33,511 nucleotides of DNA from positions 1 through 33,511 of the forward strand of contig CAMTOJ010000042.1 of assembly GCA_947074145.1 (NCBI GenBank), given 5' to 3'. A program made the translations under genes and the position numbers. Below the pieces are notes generated by a model. That model did not search any database, was not told the origin of the DNA, and saw only the letters and a list, made by a program, of their open reading frames with translations. Positions 24,333 through 33,371 of the stretch are shown in pieces. This DNA is from an uncultured Bacteroidales bacterium. Lineage in GTDB: Bacteria > Bacteroidota > Bacteroidia > Bacteroidales > JAUNSR01. The number at the start of each line of letters is the position of its first letter. Position 1 is the stretch's first letter.

Positions 24333-25490
24333 ATGAAAATCAATAATGATAATACAAATGATATATCATCAAATAATGATGGTTTAAATTTTAATCCAGA
24401 TGTTAAACTTTATAATGCATATAAAAAATATGATACAAATTTGATAACAGATAAAGATTTATGGTCACAAATAAAAGATTTAACAAATGATAATTTTTTA
24501 AGATATTATCTTTTTGCTAAGCATATGTATGAAAAAGTTATTGCCACTTCTTCAAATGATATTAAGAAAACCATTGATAGTGTTGTTTTAAATATTGAAA
24601 AAGCTGAATTAAGAGATTTAAAATTGAAGAAGTTAAGTATAATTGATTCAATTGGAAATGCTGAATATCATTATTGGAAAGAAAAAAGAAATGAATTTTA
24701 TTTTTTAGCCGGTGAAATTTATGCATTTATAGGTTATGAGGATCGCGCTTTGTATTGGTTTAAAAAATATCATTATACTAATCTTTTGTTGAAATCAGAA
24801 TTTAAAAAAGAAATTTCTTTATTCTCTTTTAGAAATATAACGAAATATGCATACGCCGATTTATTAAATAGAACTATCACCGTCAGCCATCCTATCAAGA
24901 TGAACGATCCTTTTGATAGTATTTTTTTATTATGGGCAAATTCGCAGAATTTAAAGTCTTTATGTGAACGGGTGCAACATATTGAAACTTATTCGAAATC
25001 TTTTGACTATTTTAGAATTAGATCTTTTTCTAAATGTAATTATAAGGATACTTTGATGTGGTCGCATTATGGAGAAGAACATACCGGGTTTTGTATAAAA
25101 TATAGATTGTCTGAACATTTTATTAATGAAAAAGAAAATGAATCGAATTCACATATGTATCTTAGGTCAATGGATTATACATGTGACGATATTAAATTGT
25201 GCATGAAAACAATAGATTCTAGATTGGCTTTTACAACAAAGCATTCTAAATGGAAATATGAAAAAGAAATTCGTTTAATTTCTTATAATCCTAATATTGA
25301 AGGTCATTTTGATTCAATAAGTTTGGATGAAAATTCTAATATCGATGCTATTTATTTTGGATATAAATGTCAAGAGCAAGATATAATAACCATAAAGAAT
25401 ATTTGTGAAGGTCGATATAAAGGTATAAAATTCTACAAAATGAAATTAAATCCGGAAAATGTATATAAAATGAATATAGAAAAAATATGA
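24333..25490 (+). CDS. DUF2971 protein with helical N-terminal domain
   Basis: The 385-residue protein has two parts. Residues 25-155 are helical, with a TPR-like pair near 118-150. From 160 onward it is a DUF2971 domain: NDPFD (191-195), LMWSHYGEEHTGFCI (241-255) and SKWKYEKEIRLI near 304-315. DUF2971 proteins are common orphans in defence islands, and their biochemical role is not established as far as I know. The gene and its flanks are visibly more A+T-rich than neighbours, suggesting separate acquisition. It stands alone, preceded by gene debris and followed by 387 bp without a gene. Confidence 0.75.
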   Translation: MKINNDNTNDISSNNDGLNFNPDVKLYNAYKKYDTNLITDKDLWSQIKDLTNDNFLRYYLFAKHMYEKVIATSSNDIKKTIDSVVLNIEKAELRDLKLKKLSIIDSIGNAEYHYWKEKRNEFYFLAGEIYAFIGYEDRALYWFKKYHYTNLLLKSEFKKEISLFSFRNITKYAYADLLNRTITVSHPIKMNDPFDSIFLLWANSQNLKSLCERVQHIETYSKSFDYFRIRSFSKCNYKDTLMWSHYGEEHTGFCIKYRLSEHFINEKENESNSHMYLRSMDYTCDDIKLCMKTIDSRLAFTTKHSKWKYEKEIRLISYNPNIEGHFDSISLDENSNIDAIYFGYKCQEQDIITIKNICEGRYKGIKFYKMKLNPENVYKMNIEKI

Positions 25491-25877
25491 TAAATGTTGA
25501 ATTTATTATATAAAAGAGGTCATAATACTTAAACGTTTTACTTCTTTCAACATCTAAAGAATAATTTTAATAATTACAATACCTCGCTTTTTTATAAACA
25601 TCTCATATATCTATTATTCTAATTCACTTTTTGTACATCTATATTAAGAAAGATAAATAAATATGATAACACAAGAAGACGTCGCACAGATCTTATATTA
25701 TTGAGAAGTATATTAGAATTATTATAAGTCAAATCTTTGAGAACTTAATCTACCGATATGGTAATTCTATGATGATAATAGAAAATAGGAATAAATATTA
25801 ATGTTTTTATAATAGTCCAACTGATAGAAAGTTATAAGTATCTAAAAAATATAACTTCACATATAAATACTAAGTCT
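25491..25877. other. Gene-free A+T-rich gap with a possible dead ORF
   Basis: ATGTTGAA (25494-25501) pairs with TTCAACAT (25546-25553), with a weaker inner stem, perhaps a terminator of the DUF2971 gene. From 25663 a frame reads MITQEDVAQILYY, then continues through in-frame stops with protein-like strings such as FYDDNRK, so it may be a dead gene. Near-consensus AATCTTTG (25729-25736) could be a promoter element for the next operon. I see no RNA gene. Confidence 0.35.
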
Positions 25878-26867
25878 ATGAAAACCACAACCGAAATGCA
25901 CTACAATAGAACGATGTCTCCCGTCATCGAGGACTTATTGGAAACCGAATATAAATGGCTTATTGATTTTGTTAAATCTCGTGATGATTTGGATTTCCAA
26001 ATAGGGAGTAATCTGCAAAGTTCATGGCTGTCGGTTTATAGAGGAACTTCGCGTATATTTAGGATTATTGAGAGAAATAAAAAGATAGTGATTGATGCCG
26101 ATAGTGCTTACAAAGAACTTGAGCCACAATTATATGAATCGCCATCAGAAGCATTATTTGAGTCTTTGATTGAGAAGATTAAGAATTATAAGTCTTCAAA
26201 GACCGGTAAGAATTATGGGAAGAATACGTTAAGTCGATATTATGATAATAAACGTGAGGGGTATTATCAGAATAATATATCTCGTAGATATGGTATTTTA
26301 GGTAGGAATGATGACGATTTTATTATTGTAGATAAAGAGTCTGTTATTGGTTTCTATGAAGATGTTGTAAAGAAGCGGGTATTGAAGGGATTCGCAGAAC
26401 CATATATGAAAATAGGTGCCAATATTATGGCTTCAGAAATAGGTTTTCCTTCAAAATTGGATGAGATGATTTTGGGTAATGAGTGTGATTTTATGGTTCT
26501 TACCAAAGATGGAGAGTTAATATTGATGGAATTAAAAGATGGAGGTGATACTCAGAAAATATATTTAAGTCCATTCCAGATAAGTATGTATTGTGATATT
26601 TTTATCGAGTATGACCGAATAAGTAATGATTTCAGAGATACGATATTGGAAATGGTAAAGCAGAAACAGAGGTTGGGGTTGCTTAATCCACAGTGGAAGG
26701 TTCCTTCTCAAATTACTAAGATTTCTGCGGCTCTTGTTGTGGGTGGTGACTTTTCCAAGGTGGCTGCTGAGAAATATAATATTGTTCGCAAATATGTCTC
26801 CAAATATGATATTGCTACTTATATCACAAAAGGAGAGAGTGGTGAAATAAACCTGAAGGTATTATGA
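25878..26867 (+). CDS. PD-(D/E)XK nuclease-like protein, paired with an MBL protein
   Basis: I know no named family for this 329-residue protein. Its C-terminal half carries a restriction-fold signature: an upstream Glu (E187), then GNECDFMVL (200-208, Asp204) and LMELKDG (216-222, Glu218, Lys220), matching D...ExK with ordinary spacing. This is similar in pattern to Shedu-type nucleases. The N-terminal half has a small beta region (SVYRGTSRIFRI, 52-63) and a Lys/Tyr-rich basic stretch (101-136) that could bind nucleic acid. The stop overlaps the start of the MBL gene by 4 bp (ATGA), so the two are made together. Confidence 0.7.
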   Translation: MKTTTEMHYNRTMSPVIEDLLETEYKWLIDFVKSRDDLDFQIGSNLQSSWLSVYRGTSRIFRIIERNKKIVIDADSAYKELEPQLYESPSEALFESLIEKIKNYKSSKTGKNYGKNTLSRYYDNKREGYYQNNISRRYGILGRNDDDFIIVDKESVIGFYEDVVKKRVLKGFAEPYMKIGANIMASEIGFPSKLDEMILGNECDFMVLTKDGELILMELKDGGDTQKIYLSPFQISMYCDIFIEYDRISNDFRDTILEMVKQKQRLGLLNPQWKVPSQITKISAALVVGGDFSKVAAEKYNIVRKYVSKYDIATYITKGESGEINLKVL

Positions 26868-28114
26868 AAATAACAGTTCATCGGGGCATAAATCAGATAG
26901 GTGGTTGTATTACGGAGATTGCAACAGATACGACTCGTATTTTGATTGATTTGGGAAAAAACTTGCCTGATAATAGTGGTAATAATGATGATTATCTTGA
27001 TTCAAAATCGGAGGTGGCACAGCTCTGTAATGGCATAGATGCAATTTTTTATACTCACTATCATGGCGACCATGTAGGACATTTTCCTAATGTGCCGGAT
27101 TCTATACCTCAATATATTGGAAAGGTTTCTAAGCAGGTTATGGCTATAAAGGCAGAGGTGTTGCAACAAGATATAAAGAAGGTAGAGCGATTAAAAACAT
27201 TTCAGCCTCTTGATAAAATTGCAATTGGCAATATTGTTGTTACACCATATTTTGTCAGTCACTCGGCTGCCGATAGTTATATGTTTTTGATTGAGGCAGA
27301 GGGAAAGAGGATACTTCATACCGGTGATCTTCGAGGACACGGTTATCTTAGTAAGGGGCTTGTGCCAACATTGAAGAAGTATATTAAGCAGATTGATTTT
27401 CTTATTATAGAGGGAACTATGTTGTCTCGTTCTAATGAGAAAGTGGAAAGTGAACGAGAGCTAAAAGTGCGTGTAGAAAAATTAATGGCGCAATATAAAT
27501 ATGTTTTTGTGCTTGCTTCTTCTACGGATATGGATAGGTTGGCGACTTTTCATAAGGCGAATCCGACCGGAAGATTATTCGTATGTGATCGTTACCAAAA
27601 GAGGGTATTAGATCTGTTTACTGCAAACGGAGGATCTTATTCTGATCTTTATAAATTTGAAAATCTATCAGTATTCCCAAATAATACATTATTGGAGGAT
27701 ATGATACGTGAGGGGTTTTGTATGATGGTTAGAGTGAATAAATATGATGGTAAATACTCCCGATTTACTTCTCTTACGATTAATAAAATTCCCAATTCCG
27801 AAAGAGTGTTGATATATTCTATGTGGGGCGGCTATTTAGATAGTGAGAGGCATCAAAACAAGGAGTATATAGAGTTTTGCAAACGTTTTGATAATATAGA
27901 GCGTATACATACCAGCGGACATGCATCGCTTGAGTGTTTGACAGAGGTGTGCGAATTGACAAATCCACGAGTGGGTATTATACCTATTCATAGCGAGAGG
28001 TCAGATAATTTCCATCTATTGCCAATAACCGAAGGTCTTAAGAGGAGGATTATTACAACTTCTGCTAATGTTGGAGGGATAGATGTAGAAATTATAGATG
28101 ATATGACCTATTGA
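26864..28114 (+). CDS. MBL-fold (beta-CASP-like) metallo-hydrolase
   Basis: The 416-residue protein is a metallo-beta-lactamase fold hydrolase of the nucleic-acid-processing kind. Motif 2 is THYHGDHVGH (64-73, with the HxHxDH ligands), motif 3 is SHSAADS (132-138) and motif 4 is LHTGDLRGHG (151-160). A beta-CASP-like insertion (about 190-340) follows, and the end has HTSGHAS and IPIHSERSDNF, equivalent to the late motifs of RNase J/CPSF enzymes. It is shorter than RNase J and lacks its C-terminal domain, so it is not the housekeeping RNase. The gene is translationally coupled to the nuclease-like protein before it. RNA or DNA as substrate cannot be decided. Confidence 0.82.
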   Translation: MKITVHRGINQIGGCITEIATDTTRILIDLGKNLPDNSGNNDDYLDSKSEVAQLCNGIDAIFYTHYHGDHVGHFPNVPDSIPQYIGKVSKQVMAIKAEVLQQDIKKVERLKTFQPLDKIAIGNIVVTPYFVSHSAADSYMFLIEAEGKRILHTGDLRGHGYLSKGLVPTLKKYIKQIDFLIIEGTMLSRSNEKVESERELKVRVEKLMAQYKYVFVLASSTDMDRLATFHKANPTGRLFVCDRYQKRVLDLFTANGGSYSDLYKFENLSVFPNNTLLEDMIREGFCMMVRVNKYDGKYSRFTSLTINKIPNSERVLIYSMWGGYLDSERHQNKEYIEFCKRFDNIERIHTSGHASLECLTEVCELTNPRVGIIPIHSERSDNFHLLPITEGLKRRIITTSANVGGIDVEIIDDMTY

Positions 28115-28148
28115 TCTTCAAAAATTGTTTTTCTATTTCCCATACGAT

Positions 28149-28178
28149 AGCTTTGCCTTTTCTTATGCAAAGCTTTCC
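28149..28178 (+). terminator. Hairpin after the MBL gene
   Basis: AGCTTTGC (28149-28156) pairs with GCAAAGCT (28167-28174), 35 bp after the MBL stop codon. The following T run is short (TTTCC), so termination may be weak. Confidence 0.45.
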
Positions 28179-28219
28179 ATGGACGGAGTGGAGTGTCATT
28201 TAGAATGAAGGAAACTCAG

Positions 28220-28285
28220 TAATGGGTTAAAAATCAGAGAGAAGGTGTTGGAAAACTGATTTTATGTAACTTCGAAAACCCATTA
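28220..28285. repeat. Two-part inverted repeat upstream of the DUF262 operon
   Basis: TAATGGGTT (28220-28228) pairs with AACCCATTA (28277-28285), and inside it AAAATCAG (28230-28237) pairs with CTGATTTT (28256-28263). The nested stems would fold into one structured element about 100 bp before the first DUF262 gene. It may be an old mobile-element end or a regulatory structure; nothing else supports either. Confidence 0.5.
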
Positions 28286-28389
28286 GTGGTATCTTCTCCT
28301 GTGAGAATCTGGTACCTTTTTCATTGATTATATACAATAAAGGTTATTCAAGGCTAACAATCAAATAATTATAATACATAGATTGAAAC

Positions 28390-30231
28390 ATGGCGATATT
28401 AAAAGAATTTTTGTTTTCTATAGATAAGGACAACCCAGACCTAAAGAGGTTTGGTGAGATAAAAGGTCAGAAATTTATAGTTCCTTTCCTTCAAAGAACC
28501 TATAAATGGAATCCGTCACAAGCTAGACAATTATTGGAAGACTTGCAAGAATTTGCTCAACCTAGTAATCCTAAAAGGAGGTATTGTATGCAACCACTTG
28601 CTGTATGCAAAAGTGGAGATGGTTGGGAAGTGCTTGATGGTCAGCAACGATTGACCACTCTTCTAATGGTACATCGAGTGTTGTTTGGCTGGTCGGGTAT
28701 CGAATTTGCGCCATATCAACAAAGGTATTCTAAGGAGGAAGAATATGAAGATTCAGGGTTGACAAAATTTCTTATAGAGTCTAATCTTCAAGACAATTCC
28801 ATTATCACAACCAATCAAGACATTTACAATATGTCTCGTGTTAGAAGGGAGATAAAAGAATGGCTTGACACACACCAGGAATGTATAGAACTCCTAAAGA
28901 AACTGTTTACTCCAAACGGGAAGGATCTGCTTTTCTTATGGTATGAGGTTGATTACGAAGCAAGACATAAAACATTCGAAAATCTTAATACCGGAAAAAT
29001 AGCATTAACCAATGCCGACCTTATAAAGGCACTCTTGCTTTCAGAAAGCTCTTTAGGGATTAAAGACAAGGCATTGATCGCATCTCAATTCCGTGAAATG
29101 GAAATTGCATTGGAGGATGATAAATTCTGGTATTCTATATGTCCGTATGATAGCGACCCAACTCACCCGCGCATTGATTTTCTATTCAATCTTGTTGCCC
29201 AAGTAAATCCTGCTATTTATTGGGCAAATGAAGACAGTGCACGAACCTCTTTCGACTATTTATATTATAAAAAGGATAAACTGCAAAGCGAATGGGAAAA
29301 AGTTCGTGATACGTTTGTGCGATTAAAAGATTTGGCTAATTCCCCCGAATCCTATCACTATATGAGTTATTTGATATATTTCTCATCAAGTCATGCCCGT
29401 AAACAACAACGTCAACAACATAGATACAAAGACACTACATGGGCAGTTTCCAAGGCGTTGAATCTATATAGGTCATATGGTTTTGACAAAGCAATTGAGA
29501 AAATGCGCCAACTCATTAAAGACAAGTTATCCTTAAATGGAGAATTACCGGATTTTAATAATAAAGCTCAATGCCGTCGCATACTCGTACTTCATAATGT
29601 TGAAACTATTTTGAGTAGGTTGAAAGCGTTGAAAAAAGTGTCTCCAGACATAAAAACGATTGACATCGCTTTCCCATTTGAACTTCTATATGCTCACAAC
29701 TGGGATATAGAACATATTGCCTCTCAGACAGACAATGATTTAACAAGTGCTAATGACAGACAAGACTGGTTGAACGGATTCAAATCGGATTATGCCGATG
29801 AGGCCTCTTCTCTCGCATGTAAAATTGAGGCTTTTTTAAAAGCAAAATCTACACGAGACAAAGACGCTACATTCAACGATCTTTATAAAGATGCGATTGT
29901 GGTCATAGAGGAAACAATGAAAGAAAAAGGTCTATCCCCTGTAGATGACAAGGATGACATCTCAAATCTCGTACTTCTTGATGACCACACAAATCGCAGT
30001 TATCATAATTCATTGATGCCTCGCAAACGCAGAATAATATTATTTGCAGCGGACGAGGGACTGAATGAGGAAAAAATATCTGTAGCATATATTCTTCCCT
30101 GCACATTAAAGGTGTTTCAAAAATCTTATAATAGGAATACCAAGAACTTGGGATCGCTTGAATGGATACAATCCGATGCTGAGTCTTATAAAAAAGACAT
30201 CGAAAATAAACTAAAATTCTATCTCTCGTAA
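28390..30231 (+). CDS. DUF262 + HNH (DUF1524-like) protein, GmrSD-type
   Basis: The 613-residue protein joins two domains. The N-terminal DUF262 (ParB/Srx-like NTPase) has VPFLQRTYKW (31-40) and VLDGQQRLTT (81-90). The C-terminal HNH nuclease has HNWDIEHIA (436-444) and NLVLLDDHTNRSYHN (526-540), with H442 and N540 as likely catalytic residues. This is the layout of GmrSD type IV restriction proteins, which act on modified phage DNA, and of other DUF262 defence proteins. All key residues are intact. The next gene starts 1 bp after its stop, so they form one operon. Modified-base specificity is not visible in the sequence. Confidence 0.87.
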   Translation: MAILKEFLFSIDKDNPDLKRFGEIKGQKFIVPFLQRTYKWNPSQARQLLEDLQEFAQPSNPKRRYCMQPLAVCKSGDGWEVLDGQQRLTTLLMVHRVLFGWSGIEFAPYQQRYSKEEEYEDSGLTKFLIESNLQDNSIITTNQDIYNMSRVRREIKEWLDTHQECIELLKKLFTPNGKDLLFLWYEVDYEARHKTFENLNTGKIALTNADLIKALLLSESSLGIKDKALIASQFREMEIALEDDKFWYSICPYDSDPTHPRIDFLFNLVAQVNPAIYWANEDSARTSFDYLYYKKDKLQSEWEKVRDTFVRLKDLANSPESYHYMSYLIYFSSSHARKQQRQQHRYKDTTWAVSKALNLYRSYGFDKAIEKMRQLIKDKLSLNGELPDFNNKAQCRRILVLHNVETILSRLKALKKVSPDIKTIDIAFPFELLYAHNWDIEHIASQTDNDLTSANDRQDWLNGFKSDYADEASSLACKIEAFLKAKSTRDKDATFNDLYKDAIVVIEETMKEKGLSPVDDKDDISNLVLLDDHTNRSYHNSLMPRKRRIILFAADEGLNEEKISVAYILPCTLKVFQKSYNRNTKNLGSLEWIQSDAESYKKDIENKLKFYLS

Positions 30232-30232
30232 T

Positions 30233-32599
30233 ATGAATCTTCTTGAAGCAAATATATCTATACCACGCCTTCAACGCGACTATGTACAAGGCATAAATGA
30301 GAGCATCATCCGTCCATTCATCAATGATTTAATGAATGGGACTAATACAGTAGACTTAAACTACATCTATGGAACTAAAAATAAAGAGTATTTCCAACCT
30401 ATAGATGGTCAGCAGCGTTTAACTACCATATGGTTACTCAGACTATGTCTATCAAAAACTGTAGGGATTGAATTTAATGTATCTCTTCAATATGACACTC
30501 GCGAGTATGCCAACGAATACTGTAAAAACCTTTTATGGGCGACAATTGAAGATGTACGAAAACCTCAACAAGCAACATGGTACCTAAAAGCCTGGGATAA
30601 CGACTATTCGGTTCGTGCCATGAACTCGGCTATTGATGTCATCTGGAAATACATGCCAAATACAAAAGAAGACGTTCTAAATATATTGCATTCTCTTGAT
30701 ACTCGCCTACAATATTGTTATTTGCCACTCGGAGAAGACATCAATGAAGATATCTATATCAAGATGAATCGCCGTGGAGTTCAACTTTCAGCTTTTGAGA
30801 ATCTTAAATCTTGGCTAGACAAACGAGCGGAGGTAGTAAATGATTCTGTATTTTCAAAAAAATGGAAAGAAAGAATGGATGGATCGTGGTCTACTATGAT
30901 GTGGGAATTAGTGGATAAATCTGATACGAAAAAAGATATTTGCATCGATGATTTAATATTAAACTGCATCTATTCATTTACGTATTGCTATCTGTCAAAA
31001 AACAAGGATGAATTCAATAGTCATTTCGATGATAATGAGGATGAGAAGCAAAATGCAAGATTCATTCTTGATCTTCAGAAAGAGAGTGATATCTATGAAG
31101 GCTGCTTGGAAAGGATTGGCTCGCCTAAGAATAAAAAGAGATTAGAACTATACCAATTAGACGTTCTTCCCATTTTCACTGGAAACTCGATGCAGTTCAT
31201 TTATAACTGTATGGAAAGGCTCTGCAATGTATATAAAGCTATAGATGATAGCAGCTATAATTTTTATAGTGAATGGCAACCATCCACTTCTGAATCTTTA
31301 CTTGTGCACCTCGTCAATGAAAACACCTATCAAAGCCGAACCCTATTATTTGCTCTTTCCGCATTCATTGGTTCTGAATCTACGCCATTTGATTCATGGA
31401 TTTACCGAATTAGAAATCTTGTAGTGAATAGCGACATTAATGCCTCTACTATTCACAACATTCTTTTAGGCATTGAATTGTTGGCTAGTTACTGTAAAGA
31501 CGCCTCCATCAATGATGTACTAGTTCACAGAGATAAAAACGACAATGGTAAAGAACTATTCCCTTTGATAGGTTTCTCAAAGAAACAATTACAAGAAGAA
31601 TCTACCAAGTCAAAATTAAATATTGATGTATGGAATGAAGTGAAGACGACCGAAAATCATCAATTTTTCCTTGGTCGGGTCAGCTTCCTTTTTGACTTTG
31701 CAGGAGAAAATCCTTCCTTAGAGAAGATAAATCCGTATATTTTCTATATGCAAAAATTGTTCAACAACAAATCTTTTGCCAATGGTATAGGGAATTCATT
31801 GCGACTTGCTATGTTGCCGTTTGGTTGGTTTGGCTATTATGGACAATACGGAAACTGGTCTTTCCTAAAATCCAAAGAGGAAAAGCAAAAATTCATCTAT
31901 GACAGTGATATAGATAATAAAACGCTTTTAAGAAACAATCCTCATAATTATGTATTGCAAGGAGTTATTGAGCAACTATACAATAAATATGGTTTTGTTT
32001 TACCTACAAGTGATATGCTACAACAGATTGCAAAAGCACTATATGATAAAATACCAGTTAATGATTCTCGCAAATATTTTTCATATATAGAAATATGGAA
32101 CCAAATGGGGCAACATCAGCTTCGCTCTAATGGAGAGACAATCAAACTTCTGTTTGAAAAAACTAAAGGAAATTGTTATCGAATAGATTTATGGAATTAT
32201 AGATTATACATTGACTGGACAAATCGCACAAATGAAGATTCTTTAAAGAAATACGAAACCCTCTTTCCTAGTTGGAAGTTTGATAAATGGGCTGAAGGCG
32301 GTGAATCCTGTGTGTTTTTAGAGAAACAACTATCAGATAATGAAAAGATAGCAATAAACATATGGCATGACCCTAATAAATACGATTGGTTTGGAATTTC
32401 GATATTTTTAAGAGAAAACGCTCAAAAAACAATCGAATTATTAGGCCCTATACTAGAAAATGTACAATCTGGTTATGTTCTTAACAATGATAGATATATT
32501 ACCACAAATAGTATTTCTAGAGGAAAACTTGAAAACTATTTGAGAGATATTATTGTATACATTACAGGATTTTATAATGTCAAGATAAAGCATCAATAA
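30233..32599 (+). CDS. Second DUF262 protein, without an HNH domain
   Basis: The 788-residue protein begins almost directly with the DUF262 core: ISIPRLQRDYVQG (8-20) and PIDGQQRLTTIWLL (56-69), then KMNRRGVQLSAFENLKSW near 177-194, a DUF262 family motif. The long C-terminal part (300-788) has no HNH motif and no nuclease signature that I recognise. It contains an aromatic-rich stretch (near 520-560) and a C-terminal domain rich in Trp and charged residues. It is probably a partner of the preceding HNH-bearing DUF262 protein. The FKBP gene starts 20 bp after the stop. Confidence 0.82.
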   Translation: MNLLEANISIPRLQRDYVQGINESIIRPFINDLMNGTNTVDLNYIYGTKNKEYFQPIDGQQRLTTIWLLRLCLSKTVGIEFNVSLQYDTREYANEYCKNLLWATIEDVRKPQQATWYLKAWDNDYSVRAMNSAIDVIWKYMPNTKEDVLNILHSLDTRLQYCYLPLGEDINEDIYIKMNRRGVQLSAFENLKSWLDKRAEVVNDSVFSKKWKERMDGSWSTMMWELVDKSDTKKDICIDDLILNCIYSFTYCYLSKNKDEFNSHFDDNEDEKQNARFILDLQKESDIYEGCLERIGSPKNKKRLELYQLDVLPIFTGNSMQFIYNCMERLCNVYKAIDDSSYNFYSEWQPSTSESLLVHLVNENTYQSRTLLFALSAFIGSESTPFDSWIYRIRNLVVNSDINASTIHNILLGIELLASYCKDASINDVLVHRDKNDNGKELFPLIGFSKKQLQEESTKSKLNIDVWNEVKTTENHQFFLGRVSFLFDFAGENPSLEKINPYIFYMQKLFNNKSFANGIGNSLRLAMLPFGWFGYYGQYGNWSFLKSKEEKQKFIYDSDIDNKTLLRNNPHNYVLQGVIEQLYNKYGFVLPTSDMLQQIAKALYDKIPVNDSRKYFSYIEIWNQMGQHQLRSNGETIKLLFEKTKGNCYRIDLWNYRLYIDWTNRTNEDSLKKYETLFPSWKFDKWAEGGESCVFLEKQLSDNEKIAINIWHDPNKYDWFGISIFLRENAQKTIELLGPILENVQSGYVLNNDRYITTNSISRGKLENYLRDIIVYITGFYNVKIKHQ

Positions 32600-32619
32600 G
32601 AGTAACTAAAATAATAATT

Positions 32620-33018
32620 ATGAACAAACGAGAATACATACAAGCCAATAAAGAGTGGTTGGGAGCAAAAGCAAAGGAAGATGGAATTAAGACTCTTACA
32701 AACGGTGTTTGTTATAAGGTAATCAATGAGGGAAAGGATGACGGCAAACATCCGAAACCTCATAGTATCGTTACCGCCCACTATACAGGGTGGACTATAA
32801 ACGGCAAGAAATTCGACAGCAGCCTAGGTGGAACTCCAGTAGCGTTCCGCCTGAACGAATTGATAGAGGGTTGGATTATTGCGATGCAGCATATGTGTAT
32901 TGGCGACAAATGGGAGATATACATTCCTGCCGAATTGGGGTATGGAAAATTCTCACAACCCGGCATACCGGGCGGCTCGACACTGATATTTGAAATTGAG
33001 TTGTTTGGCATTGACTAA
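32620..33018 (+). CDS. Cytoplasmic FKBP-type peptidyl-prolyl isomerase
   Basis: The 132-residue protein is a single FKBP domain that interconverts cis and trans prolyl bonds. Hallmarks are HYTGW (57-61), KKFDSS (66-71), VAFRLNELIEGW (77-88), IPAELGYG (109-116) and a terminal IFEIELFGI. The N-terminus (1-45) is a short charged extension without signal peptide or lipobox, so it acts in the cytoplasm, unlike most FKBPs of this phylum that are exported. It starts 20 bp after the second DUF262 gene and is probably co-transcribed. Whether it assists the DUF262 proteins or is an unrelated gene is open. Confidence 0.9.
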   Translation: MNKREYIQANKEWLGAKAKEDGIKTLTNGVCYKVINEGKDDGKHPKPHSIVTAHYTGWTINGKKFDSSLGGTPVAFRLNELIEGWIIAMQHMCIGDKWEIYIPAELGYGKFSQPGIPGGSTLIFEIELFGID

Positions 33019-33371
33019 ATTAAGAAAATATACCGATGAGTTTGTTGAAGACCCGAAGGTTTTAGCCCTTGAGACTACCAATAATTCATTAATTGCAGAG
33101 ATTAGTAAGGTTATAATAGAAGATAGCAGAAATCAACAGCATATTTAAGTTCTATTATATAACATTTTGTACTACTGATGATTATGGAGAACCTTCAATA
33201 AAGATTTCAAATAATTGGAACGTATGGAAAGTAAATGGGAAAGTTAAATATATCGGAACTCTAAAAGATGAATATCGGAACGCAGCTTTCGGATTGGTTT
33301 TTATGCCGAGTGTAATAGTTAAAAGAGCTAAATATGGATATTTTACTATATTTATTCCAGAATCAGAATAA
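33011..33371 (+). pseudogene. Frameshifted remnant of an unidentified gene
   Basis: Two overlapping frames carry protein-like sequence. Frame one runs 33011-33148 (only a TTG could start it; it overlaps the FKBP stop by 8 bp) and contains KYTDEFVEDPKVLALETT. Frame two is open from 33120 to TAA at 33369-33371 and contains GKVKYIGTLKDEYRNAAF and YGYFTIFIPESE, with no early ATG. A single frameshift near 33120-33145 would join them into about 115-120 residues. I do not recognise the family. Confidence 0.45.

Noticed and set aside
25663..25800. Stop-codon recoding in the frame from 25663
   Set aside because: All three stop codons occur within a short distance and every other gene uses the standard code, so decay or chance is simpler.
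26864..28114. Housekeeping RNase J
   Set aside because: It is about 140 residues shorter than RNase J, lacks the C-terminal domain, and is coupled to a nuclease-like gene in an accessory region.
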